Shown: positions 34,293 through 44,352, counted from the stretch's first letter. The stretch is DNA of 53,398 bases from JANLUX01 sp031366005 (GCA_031366005.1 JANLZB010000007.1:1-53398); one strand, 5' to 3'. Made by a program: numbers and translations. The notes: generated from the letters alone by a model not told the origin.

Positions 34293-35111
34293 CTACTTGT
34301 TTGCAATTACCTTTTCAAAAGGAATCGTTGCCAGTTTTTTAATACCTGTATCAACCTCCACATCCAAACGCGTATCAATACCGAATTGTGTTTTATCAAC
34401 ATCTAATCTTCTGAAGGTTTTAAAAAGTCTATCCCACACACTTAATATATCTCCATAGTTACTATCCGTGTAAGGTTGTTTGTAATGATGATGAACGTGA
34501 TGAATGTTCGGAGTAATAAAGACCAATCCTGCAATCCGATCAATTTTATCAGGCAATCTGAAATTAGAATGTACAAATACGTTGGAAGCAATTTGAATGA
34601 ACTGGCGAAGCAGGATCACCCAAAACGAAGCGCCAAGCAGAAATACCCAAAACACAGAGAACGAAAGACGAATGAAAGTTTCACCTGGATGTTCACGCAA
34701 TGTTGTTGTAACATCCACCACTCTGTCGCTGTGATGTACGAGATGAAATTTCCAGAACCGTTTTACTTTGTGCATGATGATATGATAGACATATTCAAAA
34801 AAATCAAGAAAAATAAATGTAACCATCAATTCAATCCATGCATTAGAAAATCCAGGGATCCAATTCAATGCGCCCCAATGATGCAGTCCATCCCAGTTTA
34901 TTGTTTTTATCAAAGCGATGCCAAACAGAAATTGTATCGGAGCATCTGTAATAATAAACAGTCCGTTCGTGAAGGCATGTTTCCATTTTTTGTAATTGAA
35001 ATTGATGGAAGCAATATTTTCAATGTTCCAGAATATCACCAATGAAAGTGTCAATAATATTATTCGATGCAGATCATGCTCAGAGGAGAAATAAACTTTT
35101 AAATTATTCAT
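34293..35111 (-). CDS. Sterol desaturase / fatty acid hydroxylase family membrane protein
   Basis: This di-iron membrane oxygenase has the three His boxes HIIMH, HLVHH and HHVHHHYKQP, followed by NYGDILSVWDRLFKTF, the family's closing motif. Four or five hydrophobic helices surround the boxes. The 272 residues are a normal length. Substrates in this family range from sterols and carotenoids to sphingoid or fatty acyl chains; none can be chosen here. It follows the DUF2147 gene by three bases and is the last gene of a three-gene operon. Confidence 0.92.
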   Translation of the reverse strand: MNNLKVYFSSEHDLHRIILLTLSLVIFWNIENIASINFNYKKWKHAFTNGLFIITDAPIQFLFGIALIKTINWDGLHHWGALNWIPGFSNAWIELMVTFIFLDFFEYVYHIIMHKVKRFWKFHLVHHSDRVVDVTTTLREHPGETFIRLSFSVFWVFLLGASFWVILLRQFIQIASNVFVHSNFRLPDKIDRIAGLVFITPNIHHVHHHYKQPYTDSNYGDILSVWDRLFKTFRRLDVDKTQFGIDTRLDVEVDTGIKKLATIPFEKVIANK

Positions 35112-35114
35112 ATT

Positions 35115-35552
35115 TTATCTGTTACTGTTTAACTCACTAACTCTTGTAAATAGTTCACTTTGTGAGAATATTCTAAAAAAAATATAACCAACAACTACGA
35201 GGCTATTATTATCTTTTAGTTTTAAATAGGCGCTGTAAGTCTTATCCGTTTTAGGTTGATAGATGGTGCCGTTAGCCCATTCATCATTCTTGTATTCAAA
35301 ATCCTTCATCACTACCATGTTAATCCAGTATTGTTCGTCAGGAGGCAATGGTTTTCCAATTGCTTCTAAGTTTTCAACCCAAAGCAGCTTCGCAAAATAT
35401 TTTCCATTTTGTTTATAACAATGTACTAACGTTTCTTTTTTTGAATCCATCCAATCTCCAAGAATTGCATCGCCTTTATTGCTTTGTGCAAGAGCCGATA
35501 AAGAGCAACACATAAAAGCTAAAACAAATATTAATAAACTATTCAGTCTCAT
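35115..35552 (-). CDS. DUF2147 family secreted protein
   Basis: The 145 residues start with a signal peptide (ending LSALAQSNK) and show the DUF2147 pattern: ILGDWMDSKKETLVHCYKQNGKYFAKLLWVE, VVMKDFEYKNDEWANGTIYQPKTDKTYSAYLKLKDNNSLVVVGYIFFRIFSQSELFTRV. These are small lipocalin-like periplasmic or surface proteins of unknown role. It is placed between the DUF5686 and desaturase genes, with gaps of eight and three bases, so the three are co-transcribed. Confidence 0.88.
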   Translation of the reverse strand: MRLNSLLIFVLAFMCCSLSALAQSNKGDAILGDWMDSKKETLVHCYKQNGKYFAKLLWVENLEAIGKPLPPDEQYWINMVVMKDFEYKNDEWANGTIYQPKTDKTYSAYLKLKDNNSLVVVGYIFFRIFSQSELFTRVSELNSNR

Positions 35553-35560
35553 TTCAACAA

Positions 35561-38095
35561 TTAAAAATTAAGTGTAACACCGGCATACCATCCTCCTTTC
35601 TGCGCATAATTATTTTGCAAATGATTTAACCTCCTGATATATTCAATTGACAATACATGGAAAATATTTTCGATACCGATGCCAGCTTCTGCAAAAGGAT
35701 TATTTCCTGTAGTTAGAACGTTGCTTTGTTCATTGTATTTCAAATTTGTAGTCGTCATATCGCCCCAAAAAGAATTAAATGTAAATCGCTCACGCCATTT
35801 TAATCTTTGCAGCAATGGAATTTCATCTAATAGCAATCCGCCTAATGTTAACCGTGTTTGAAGTGAAACATATCTGTCCGCAACAAATTCATAAGGTGTC
35901 ATTGTATTAAAAGAATATTTGCTCGATACGTAAAACTCATTACCTCGCGGCACATACAACAAAAGATAAGGAGCGGTTCCAAAAACTTTTCCTGTGGAAA
36001 TGTGATAATATAACCTGCTTTTGGGTGGAAGCTTTATACTTTGCGATAAGCTTAATCCGATTTTATGATAAGAGAACTGCGAGCTGATAAATTCAAAACC
36101 ATACGTATAATTCACAGTGAATACAGGATAATCAGTAGCAAGTTTTAGTAAATCATAGTTGAGAATAGTTGTTCGCTCTTTATGCGCATACCTGAAGCTC
36201 GTGTTAAATTCCGCAATGGGTAATTTGTGTGCAAAAGCATTTTCTACGGGTTGATCAGTGTTTGGATCAAGCGGATGATATTGAAAATTAAAAACAGGAT
36301 TAAACTCTTTGTAAGTAAAATTAGTAGTGTTTATCCAGTTCCTGTTAAGTTGTTCTTCCTGTTGTAAAATAACTTCGCCAATATATGTACGCGTGGACGG
36401 AATATTTTTTCGGAGGAATGAGCTGATTAAATTATCCCGGTCTAACTCATCATCATAATTGATGATCACATCATAATCGCTTTGCGCATAAATCGAAGTT
36501 TTTGACCACGGATACGTTGAACGTAAATATTTAATTCCTGCACCACCTTTAAATTTTTGATCTCTTGTTCCATAAGCCAGGTATCCGTTAAAATTCCATT
36601 TCTCATTGATAGCGGGCAACGACCATACTCCACAACGTATGCGCAAACCTTCAATATGATTGAAACTTAAAAAAGAAGAATAAGGACCAATCCTCCATTT
36701 GTTTGCAAAGTCCCAATAACCACTTCCTCCGAAAGCAATTATTTTAGTGGTGGCAGCAAATCTTTTATTTTCTTTCAGCGTATCCACCATCGAGTAAATA
36801 GCTTTTTCGTGAATAGAGAGTGAGTCTAGACGATGTTGTTTCCAGAAATCATCTGTATGTTTTGTGGAGCTTTCGCTGATATTTTTTTTAAGGTGGGATA
36901 AAACTTCACTCGGATTATTTGAATTTATTTTGACACTGTCGTAAACAATCGTGTTGATGCAGCTTAAATGCAAGGCTTCAGGATTTGAATTAACAGGAAG
37001 CCCGAGTAATTCCAGGCCGCTTTCAAAAGCAACTTCTGAAACATATTTCTTAGGCATGTAAACGAGTTCATCACCATTTCCATTGGGATAAAGTGTAAAG
37101 TCTTCATAAATTTTTATGTTGTCAACAAAATTCAGGTTTGCATTTTTCGACATGTGCATTTCGATACGGTTAACCGAAAATGTACTGTCGTTAATCCACA
37201 TCATCCCGGTAAAAGTGTCTTCATGCGAATGTTTGGGAACAAACTGAATTTTATATTGCCAATGTCCGTTAACCAAAGTGCTGTCATCAATATAATATTT
37301 GTAATAATTTAATCCTGCATCAGCAAGCGGACTTGCAAATGTTTTGTCGAAAATGGGTAACCAGTTATCATACACATTTAATTTAATATCAAATTTTTCG
37401 AGGTGACGCAACAACTTATCCGTTTCTAAACCCAACGATTTTTTTGCAATCACGTTTTCATTTTCTATTGCCGGTGATACTGAATGAAAATTATCCGTGA
37501 GCACTTCGGAAAAATAAACAGGCAACTTATTCTTAATTGTATCGCCTTTATCAAGCCTGTGATAAGTGTCGAGCATTAATGCTTTCAAATTACTATCGCT
37601 CAATTTGTCACGTTGCAAATTATTCAGATCCAATTCAGACCGGTTGTAACTTTTGTAACTGTAGCTTTTAAACTTATCGGGGTTGTTGTATGGTTTATGA
37701 GCAATTACTTTTTTCATAAACGTGGCTCCCGGATCAGCATCTCCTACAATCGTTGCAAGACTCAATTCTTTTGAAGTTTGTTTTATTTCCAGCAAAATAT
37801 TGTTCAAACTTGCAACGTTCAGCTTAATTTTTAAAGTATTGTAGCCCACAATAGAAACACCGATGCTGTCACTCAAAAGGGAAGTTTCAATTTTAAAACT
37901 GCCGTCTCTATTTGTATTGACACCGGTAGTTGTACCCACTAAAAAAACGCTCGCAAACTCCATGGGAACTTTTGAGTCCTGATCTATAACCGTCCCCTTA
38001 ATCAAAAATGTTTGAGAAAAACTTTCTGATGAAAATAATACGCACAAAATCACAATAAATTTAATTCTGACTTTTGATTTTACGATAGCCAACAT
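35561..38095 (-). CDS. DUF5686 outer-membrane protein with carboxypeptidase-like domain
   Basis: This large outer-membrane protein has a signal peptide (ending SSESFSQ), then a carboxypeptidase-regulatory-like domain (IKGTVIDQDSKVPMEFASVFLVGT..GVNTNRDGSFKIE). The DUF5686 region follows (ATFMKKVIAHKPYNNPDKFKSYSYKSYNRSELDLNN), then a C-terminal barrel ending in a typical aromatic residue (VTLNF). The family is widespread in Bacteroidota; its function is not established. I chose the ATG at 38095, which has GAGAAAG a few bases upstream and begins the signal peptide. An in-frame ATG at 38158 would add 21 residues. Confidence 0.88.
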   Translation of the reverse strand: MLAIVKSKVRIKFIVILCVLFSSESFSQTFLIKGTVIDQDSKVPMEFASVFLVGTTTGVNTNRDGSFKIETSLLSDSIGVSIVGYNTLKIKLNVASLNNILLEIKQTSKELSLATIVGDADPGATFMKKVIAHKPYNNPDKFKSYSYKSYNRSELDLNNLQRDKLSDSNLKALMLDTYHRLDKGDTIKNKLPVYFSEVLTDNFHSVSPAIENENVIAKKSLGLETDKLLRHLEKFDIKLNVYDNWLPIFDKTFASPLADAGLNYYKYYIDDSTLVNGHWQYKIQFVPKHSHEDTFTGMMWINDSTFSVNRIEMHMSKNANLNFVDNIKIYEDFTLYPNGNGDELVYMPKKYVSEVAFESGLELLGLPVNSNPEALHLSCINTIVYDSVKINSNNPSEVLSHLKKNISESSTKHTDDFWKQHRLDSLSIHEKAIYSMVDTLKENKRFAATTKIIAFGGSGYWDFANKWRIGPYSSFLSFNHIEGLRIRCGVWSLPAINEKWNFNGYLAYGTRDQKFKGGAGIKYLRSTYPWSKTSIYAQSDYDVIINYDDELDRDNLISSFLRKNIPSTRTYIGEVILQQEEQLNRNWINTTNFTYKEFNPVFNFQYHPLDPNTDQPVENAFAHKLPIAEFNTSFRYAHKERTTILNYDLLKLATDYPVFTVNYTYGFEFISSQFSYHKIGLSLSQSIKLPPKSRLYYHISTGKVFGTAPYLLLYVPRGNEFYVSSKYSFNTMTPYEFVADRYVSLQTRLTLGGLLLDEIPLLQRLKWRERFTFNSFWGDMTTTNLKYNEQSNVLTTGNNPFAEAGIGIENIFHVLSIEYIRRLNHLQNNYAQKGGWYAGVTLNF

Positions 38096-38262
38096 TACTT
38101 TCTCAATATTTGTTTTGCGAAACATAACCAATGATGCGCTTGAGTTTAAGTACACCATTGATTAGTAACAGAATGAAAAAAGAAAGTAAATATTTATCGA
38201 ATAAATAATGTTTTGATGAATGATCAGCAAATAACTGCTAATCCTATTCAAAGAAAATTCTC

Positions 38263-38286
38263 AATTGTGTTTTAAAACTGTAGCAA
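38263..38286. promoter_or_regulatory. 24-nt motif shared with 31006-31029
   Basis: AATTGTGTTTTAAA, two variable bases, then TGTAGCAA, in the same orientation as at 31006-31029. It lies about 170-190 nt upstream of the DUF5686 ATG at 38095 and could be a shared upstream site. Confidence 0.4.
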
Positions 38287-38320
38287 CATTAAATTATATT
38301 TATGCCTCTGAAATATTACA

Positions 38321-39970
38321 TCATTTTGAATATGCAACTGGTAATCTTTCATAGAATAAAAATCCGCCTTCTTCTTTAATAAGTTTACAGTCAGGATGAT
38401 TATCAAAAAAATTACGCGTATTAATTTTTGCAACAAGATAAGATGGCTTATCAATAGGTCCATTGATGAGCCAATCATCATTACTTGTTTGTAATTTATT
38501 ATCCGGCATTTTTTGAAAATAATAAAGATGAGCGTAGCTTTTAAATCCTACGGTGCTCACATAAACTTTTTTACCTGCAATGCTTTTATAAAAATTAATT
38601 GCAGGAGCTTGTGAATATTGTTCAATCTTAGGTACAACAGTTATCAAATAAAAGAACATGCAAAAAGCCGTTGAATAGAAGAGAAATACCAAGCCCCTCT
38701 CTATATTTTTTCTGTTAAGCAGATGAATACTGTACAAAATTGAAGCAAGATAAAGAACACCGATAAGAAACTCCCAACCATTCCATTTAACATTAGTATT
38801 TAAACAGGCAACAGCAAATTTATCTTTGATAAATGGAATAATTAGTTCTTTGTGTTGTGCAATTAAAGGTGCAGCAATTAATAATAGTGAAAACAAAGTT
38901 CCGATGGCAATGAGCAGTATTCTTATTGGTTTATTTAATTCAGCAGACCTGTTTAAAAGTTTATAAAGAAAAACTGTGGCAAGAAAAGAGAGTGGGAAAT
39001 AGGACAGAGAAGAATAATGAACGATCTTGGTTTTTACAATGCTGAATAAAATCATCACTACCCAAAACAAAATAAACATCCACTTTTTAAAATTTAACGT
39101 ATCGCTTAATGTTATTGTTTTTCTATTGATCAAAGCAGGTAACGCTAATATTGAAATAGGAAAGCATCCAAGAAACACAACCACGAAGTGATAATAAAAA
39201 GGTTCACCATGACTTGCAACGGGAGTTAGTAATAAGTCTGTCTGATACATAAAAAATTGAGTGATAAACCATGGTCCATTTTTTATCATCTCCATTCCAA
39301 ACCACAAAGAAGAAACAACTATAAAAGTTAAGAGATAAATAATAATATTTTTAAGACTTGAAATTTTTTTAAAACGAATCCTTATCCAATAAACAAAACA
39401 GGTGATCGCAACAATCAAAAATCCAACAGGTCCTTTGGTTAGTGTTGCAAATCCTATAGATATCCCTGCGTAAAAAGTAAACCATGTTGCTTTTCGTTTG
39501 TTTAACTCTACACTGCTTTTAGCTATAAAATAAATCGTTATGAAAATAAAATAATTAAAAAGCGGATCAATAATGCCTGACTTGAAATATAAATGCGGAA
39601 GAAAAGAACCGAGATAGGATAACGACCAAATGAACCCAAATTTTTCATCATGCAATTTTTTTCCAATGAAATAAAGGGTTAACAAAGTAATGATGCCGGT
39701 GATTGCATTAGGAAAACGTGCAGCAAATTCATTGATACCAAAAACGTGCATACTCAATGCCTGCAACCAGAAAAACAATGGTGGTTTTTCCCAGAATGGA
39801 TGAAAATCAATTTGCACGCGACTGTAATTGCCTGTTACAATCATTTCGCGTGCTGACTCTGCGAAATTTATTTCGTCCCAATCAAATAAATGAACAGCTC
39901 CAAGAAAAGGAATAAAAAAAACAACGGCTGAAATTAAAATAATTAAAGGATAGAATTTTTTATAATTCAT
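38321..39970 (-). CDS. GT39 (ArnT/PMT-like) membrane glycosyltransferase
   Basis: This polytopic inner-membrane enzyme transfers a sugar from a polyprenyl-phosphate donor. It shows the family's first-loop acidic motif LFDWDEINFAESAREM, then HPFWEKPPLFFWLQ and INEFAARFPNAITGI. About eleven hydrophobic helices follow, and a small periplasmic C-terminal domain. The 549 residues match ArnT-like proteins. The acceptor (lipid A, protein or glycan) is unknown. Its start overlaps the end of the PHP-domain gene by 11 nt. Confidence 0.92.
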   Translation of the reverse strand: MNYKKFYPLIILISAVVFFIPFLGAVHLFDWDEINFAESAREMIVTGNYSRVQIDFHPFWEKPPLFFWLQALSMHVFGINEFAARFPNAITGIITLLTLYFIGKKLHDEKFGFIWSLSYLGSFLPHLYFKSGIIDPLFNYFIFITIYFIAKSSVELNKRKATWFTFYAGISIGFATLTKGPVGFLIVAITCFVYWIRIRFKKISSLKNIIIYLLTFIVVSSLWFGMEMIKNGPWFITQFFMYQTDLLLTPVASHGEPFYYHFVVVFLGCFPISILALPALINRKTITLSDTLNFKKWMFILFWVVMILFSIVKTKIVHYSSLSYFPLSFLATVFLYKLLNRSAELNKPIRILLIAIGTLFSLLLIAAPLIAQHKELIIPFIKDKFAVACLNTNVKWNGWEFLIGVLYLASILYSIHLLNRKNIERGLVFLFYSTAFCMFFYLITVVPKIEQYSQAPAINFYKSIAGKKVYVSTVGFKSYAHLYYFQKMPDNKLQTSNDDWLINGPIDKPSYLVAKINTRNFFDNHPDCKLIKEEGGFLFYERLPVAYSK

Positions 39971-41219
39971 TGACGGATTTTTCCTTGATTTCCTTTACTA
40001 TATTATCAGTTGTGTAAATACTCTTTACACCACGCGGGTCTTTGAAACGCTTTCTATACAGGAAATAAATCAACAATAAACTACCGACTCCAACAGTGCG
40101 CCATAAAAATGTTTTAAACTTGTCTTCTGCATTGAAATAATAAGGTATATGAATTCCATCATATCGAAAAACAGGATTCAAATAATAAACGGTGCCATCA
40201 GCACAAACAATTTCTGTACGGATGTAAGTATCACTTTTTTGAATCACGTAGTTTGCTTCACTAAAATTTGAAACAGTTTTTTTTACAACTCCTCCCTGAC
40301 CAATAAATGTAAAACTGTTTGCTATTGAATTAAGCTTCACACTCAATGTATCATCATGAACTTTTACTTCGGTTACAACAGGAAGCTGTTTTATAATTTC
40401 ACGTTTGGTTTCGTTACTTTCATTATCGTGCATATAAATATCTGCACCGATGGTTTCCCCGTTTTTCAATGCTTTTAAAATTGAATCCTTGTTGATTACG
40501 GTATTCACCAAAGTGCAACAACGACCAACACTATAAATATCAGAAATGTTATGCGCATCATCATCGGCAAGAATATAACTTAAATGACTGCTGGATAATG
40601 CAGAATCAAAATGGGCTTTTGAAAATTTATTTTGATTATAAACTTCCATACAATCGTATCCACTCAGGTATTTGAATTAATCCGGTGAATACGCACCTCT
40701 GTATGCAGGATGCGCGATTGTAACCAAACAATCACTATCTTCTTTTAGTGTATTAATTACATATTGCTCATTGTCTTTTGTTTCAGGAAAAAAATAATCA
40801 AACCAACAAATCTTATGTGCATTTAGAACAAGTTGATGATTTTTAGGAAATAAATAACCGTGCTCGTATTCAGGAATGTATCCTTTGTTTTTTCTTCCAA
40901 AAATGTTTATCTTCTCATAGTCTGAAATGTTAAATAAATCATAGCCAAGATATTTGTACAAACTGTCAACTTTTTCACTTTGATTAGCTCTGCCGTTACA
41001 CAGTCCCATCCACACATGCGTGTGTACATGAAAATTTGCTTTCTTCCATTTCGTGCTGTCAATATTTGAGTAAGGATTAAATACATAATTACCATGAAAA
41101 GGCCGCGACTGAGCGAATTTATATTTCACATTAAAAATATACTGGAAAAGAAAAGCAGCAAATGCGAATAATAGAATTAGCCTGAAAATATTTTTAAACA
41201 AAAGGAGAAAATGGCGCAT
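39960..41219 (-). pseudogene. PHP-domain membrane protein gene interrupted by one in-frame stop
   Basis: Two reading frames, 41219-40677 and 40649-39960, are in the same frame and are separated by one TAA (40679-40677) and nine sense codons (FKYLSGYDC). Together they give a PHP phosphoesterase-like protein of about 419 residues. It has an N-terminal membrane helix (11-29), the HxH metal motif in NFHVHTH (64, 66), IAHPAY just before the stop, LADDDAHN after it, and a C-terminal membrane helix (VGSLLLIYFLYR). The metal-binding residues are split between the two halves, so neither half alone should be active. Both halves look otherwise intact, so the stop is recent, read through, or a sequence error. 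Confidence 0.85.
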
Positions 41220-41548
41220 TTTTATTGTGGGGTTAATCCCGACTGGTATTTAAATTAACATTGCAAAGAGAAGATTAAAATATGTTTTAAATATGAAGTT
41301 GTTGACTTGATTTTTATGCATTTAATCTTGGCAGAATAAAATGCATTAACCATTTCAGTGATAACCCAATTTAAAAACATTTTGAATGAAAATAGTTTTG
41401 TTTTTGTTTTAATAAATATTCTCCTTCAACCTAACTTAGGTAGTTTTTCCATTATGTTTTGTGAAAGTTTAGAATTTTAACCTCCTTGAAATCATATTTT
41501 GGTTCGATAATTTACTTTATTCACGGCCACTAATAGAAGACACTCCAA
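41220..41548. other. 329-nt intergenic stretch, nothing recognised
   Basis: This AT-rich gap lies between the start of the PHP-domain gene and the end of the histidine kinase gene. I see no open frame with family features, no RNA gene, no strong hairpin and no clear TAnnTTTG box. Confidence 0.5.
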
Positions 41549-42811
41549 TCAAAAATCAACTCTGAAACAATGTAAATTATTATTGTAATTATAACTCACA
41601 TCGAAATCATAATAATTACAAACCTGTCTTACAATTGCCAAACCCAAGCCCAGAGATTCGGCAGAAGTATTGAATTTAGCAAAGCGATTAAACAGCTGAC
41701 TTTCGTTTCCACTTAAAGAGGTGCCGGAGTTACAGATAGAAAAATATTTTTCATCGAGGCTGATGTTAATTAATCCTCCATTAAAATTATAACGAATGGC
41801 ATTTTGAATAAGATTTGAGAAAAGAATTTCCGCGAGTAACGGATTAAGTTGTTTTACCGGATTAGAAAAGTATTCTTTATTAACCGACAGGTTTTTAAGT
41901 TTAATGTGCTCTTCAAAATTTGAACTGATTTTATCCAGCAGGATTGAAATGGCTATTTCTGCGGACTCTTCAAACTGCCTGTTTTCAATTTTAGAAAGCA
42001 GCAACAAAGATTTGTTAAGCTGTGATAATTTGTTTGCAGAATTTTCAATTTCCTGTATCAATTGCATATCATCTGCAGAAACAGATTTTGATTGAATTAA
42101 CAAATCAATTTTTGTTTTTATAATTGCCAAAGGTGTTTGCATTTCATGTGAGGCATTTTCAGTGAATTGTTTTTGATTGTTGTAATCGCTCAACATTTTT
42201 TCCGTCATTTTATTTAATGCTGCATTGAGTTCAGAAAATTCTTTGATGGATACTTTATCAAATACGTTTGGTTTCATGTCAGCAAACGAAAGCGAATTCA
42301 ACTTTGCCAATGATTCATCAAAAGGTTTCCACAACCTGCGCGAAAGAATTCTGTTAACAGTAAGAAAACCGAGCATCATAAACCCAAATAAAACTATTAA
42401 TGCTTTTGCGATGCCTTCTGCAAGCTCGTCAGATTCGATGACTGAACGCGTAATTATTAATTGAAAGGTTTCACCTTGATGTTGAAACGAAGTATGGAGC
42501 TGTCTGTATGGAATCATTTCTTCATCTGTTGAGTCATACAACTCAATATCAGAGAATGAATTTTTTAAGGTATACTCCTTTTTTTGCTTAATAATTTTTA
42601 CATCTCCATCACCATAATGATAGGAATAGGTTTTCTGATTTGCATTTTCATTAAATTTTTTTATCAAAAGATTTTTTTCTTTGAGAATAGATTCATCCGT
42701 ACTATCTCTTATTTGCCAATAGATGATTTCATAAATAAAAAATCCGGAAATAATAATTACAGGCAACAGCCATAATAAATAATAAAGAGTTGATTTGTTT
42801 AAGAGTTTCAA
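41549..42811 (-). CDS. Two-component sensor histidine kinase
   Basis: This inner-membrane sensor kinase has a first membrane helix at about 10-27, a periplasmic domain of about 105 residues, and a second helix at about 135-155. A HAMP-like linker follows, then HisKA with phospho-acceptor His222 in ASHEMQTPLAI. The ATPase domain has an N box (LIQNAIRYNF) and G2 box (LGLGLAIVRQV). The last residues end soon after the ATPase domain, giving 420 residues. It overlaps the response regulator gene by 4 nt, so the pair forms one unit. The signal is unknown. Confidence 0.95.
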   Translation of the reverse strand: MKLLNKSTLYYLLWLLPVIIISGFFIYEIIYWQIRDSTDESILKEKNLLIKKFNENANQKTYSYHYGDGDVKIIKQKKEYTLKNSFSDIELYDSTDEEMIPYRQLHTSFQHQGETFQLIITRSVIESDELAEGIAKALIVLFGFMMLGFLTVNRILSRRLWKPFDESLAKLNSLSFADMKPNVFDKVSIKEFSELNAALNKMTEKMLSDYNNQKQFTENASHEMQTPLAIIKTKIDLLIQSKSVSADDMQLIQEIENSANKLSQLNKSLLLLSKIENRQFEESAEIAISILLDKISSNFEEHIKLKNLSVNKEYFSNPVKQLNPLLAEILFSNLIQNAIRYNFNGGLINISLDEKYFSICNSGTSLSGNESQLFNRFAKFNTSAESLGLGLAIVRQVCNYYDFDVSYNYNNNLHCFRVDF

Positions 42812-43485
42812 TTTGTTTTGAAATTATATCCTATTCCATATACCGTGTGAATATAATCAGGCGCCCCTTTCTCCATTAATTTTTTGCGCAGGTTTTTAAT
42901 GTGTGTGTACAGGAAATTATATGTGTCTGATTGATCAATATTATCTTGCCAAAGGTGTTCTACAATTGCACTCTTGGAAATTACACGGTTTTTATTTGCT
43001 AAAAAATAAATTAACAGATCGTATTCCTTTAACGTAAGCGTCAACTCTATATCATTTACCCAAACATGTTTTGCTCCTGCGTCCACTTTTATTCCATTGA
43101 AAGAAATAATATTATTTCCTGCAAATTTTTTTCTTCTCAAGAGTGCTTGTATCCTTGCATTCAACTCCGGCAAATGAAATGGTTTGGTAAGATAATCGTC
43201 TGAACCAAGTTGCAATCCTTTTAACTTATCATCCAGCGAATCCTTTGCCGAAATAATAATAATACCTGCAGTTGATTTCAGTTCTTTCAAATCTTCAATC
43301 AATTGCAAACCGTTTCCGAAAGGAATGGTTATATCCACTACCACACAATCATAATCATAACGTGTTATTTTATCCGAAGCTTTTTTATAATCAACAGCCG
43401 TTTCACAAACATATCCTTCAGCAGAAAGATATTTAACAATAGCATCCAACAATTGCGGCTCATCTTCAATGATTAAAATTTTCAT
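42808..43485 (-). CDS. OmpR/PhoB family response regulator
   Basis: This is a DNA-binding response regulator of 225 residues. The receiver domain has the acidic pair E7-D8, phospho-acceptor Asp51 (VVVDITIP) and the conserved Lys in SAKD. The C-terminal winged helix is of OmpR type (LTLKEYDLLIYFLANKNRVISKSAIVEHLW and VHTVYGIGYNF-like end). It is the first gene of the operon with the kinase. Targets are unknown. Confidence 0.95.
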   Translation of the reverse strand: MKILIIEDEPQLLDAIVKYLSAEGYVCETAVDYKKASDKITRYDYDCVVVDITIPFGNGLQLIEDLKELKSTAGIIIISAKDSLDDKLKGLQLGSDDYLTKPFHLPELNARIQALLRRKKFAGNNIISFNGIKVDAGAKHVWVNDIELTLTLKEYDLLIYFLANKNRVISKSAIVEHLWQDNIDQSDTYNFLYTHIKNLRKKLMEKGAPDYIHTVYGIGYNFKTN

Positions 43486-43536
43486 ATGTTTCCCTTGTTT
43501 AAAAATAATTTCAACATTCTGTTGAAAATTCGAAGC

Positions 43537-44250
43537 CTATTTGAGTTGATCCAAATACATTCCTATAGTTTTCTCCAATCCATAATACAACGCATCACTG
43601 ATCAACGCATGTCCGATGCTAACTTCATCCAGGTTGGGTATGATGCGATGGAAGTAATTAAGGTTATCAAGATTGAGATCGTGTCCTGCATTAACTCCCA
43701 GGCCTAGTTGATTCGCAACATTAGCTGTTTCGAGGTAAGATTTAATTGCAGCAGCAGGATCGTTATGATAATTTTTTGCGTAAGCTTCAGTATATAACTC
43801 AATGCGATCAGTTCCTGTTGCTTTTGCACTTTCCATTAATTGTGGTTCGGGCTCCATAAAAATGGAAACACGCATACCATTTGATTTTAATAACCTGATA
43901 ATTTGTGCTAAGAACGAATGATGTTGTATTGTATTCCATCCTGCATTGGAAGTAAGCACATCAGGCGGATCGGGAACCAGGGTTACTTGTGTTGGTTTAA
44001 CCTGCATCACTAAATCAATAAAAAAAGGAGATGGAAAACCTTCAATATTAAATTCTGTTGTTACCACTTTTTTTAATTCATACACATCACTCACACGTAT
44101 GTGGCGTTCATCAGGGCGCGGATGCACCGTTATTCCATGCGCACCGAAATGCTCAATGTTGGTTGCTGCTTTAATCACATCAGGAATATTTCCCCCGCGT
44201 GCATTTCGGATAGTAGCAATTTTATTAATGTTTACACTCAATTTTGTCAT
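43537..44250 (-). CDS. pdxJ: Pyridoxine 5'-phosphate synthase
   Basis: PdxJ is a cytoplasmic TIM-barrel enzyme that condenses 3-amino-2-oxopropyl phosphate with deoxyxylulose 5-phosphate in vitamin B6 synthesis. The 237 residues show KLSVNINKIATIRNARGG, GITVHPRPDERHIR, the QVTLVPDPPD segment, and VNAGHDLNLDNL near the end, all family hallmarks. Length is normal. In Bacteroidota it often lies beside the CBS/nadK/porG block, as here, although on the opposite strand. Confidence 0.96.
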   Translation of the reverse strand: MTKLSVNINKIATIRNARGGNIPDVIKAATNIEHFGAHGITVHPRPDERHIRVSDVYELKKVVTTEFNIEGFPSPFFIDLVMQVKPTQVTLVPDPPDVLTSNAGWNTIQHHSFLAQIIRLLKSNGMRVSIFMEPEPQLMESAKATGTDRIELYTEAYAKNYHNDPAAAIKSYLETANVANQLGLGVNAGHDLNLDNLNYFHRIIPNLDEVSIGHALISDALYYGLEKTIGMYLDQLK

Positions 44251-44262
44251 GCTGCAAAAGTA

Positions 44263-44352
44263 GTTTACAGTTTACAGTTGACAGTTGACAGTTGACAATT
44301 GACAGTTGATAATTGACAGTTAGCTGGTGCAAGCAAAATGTAAACTGTAAAC
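44263..44352. repeat. ACAGTTG heptamer repeats inside a GTTTACAGTTTAC inverted repeat
   Basis: GTTTACAGTTTAC (44263-44275) pairs with its reverse complement at 44340-44352. The space between holds seven-base units such as ACAGTTG and ACAATTG. The outer arms match the hairpin at 19233-19271. A T-run follows at about 44361-44366, so it could also terminate transcription. Confidence 0.7.

Noticed and set aside
34176..34406. Plus-strand frame of 76 codons after the unknown membrane protein
   Set aside because: It is antisense to the T9SS-gene remnant and the desaturase 3' end, and has no family features.
43946..44263. Plus-strand frame of 105 codons opposite pdxJ
   Set aside because: It lies wholly antisense to a well-conserved housekeeping gene and has no start signal or recognisable motif.
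44263..44352. Short regular repeats considered as a CRISPR or iteron origin
   Set aside because: Units are only seven bases with no unique spacers, no cas or rep gene is near, and the same arms recur elsewhere as a simple hairpin.
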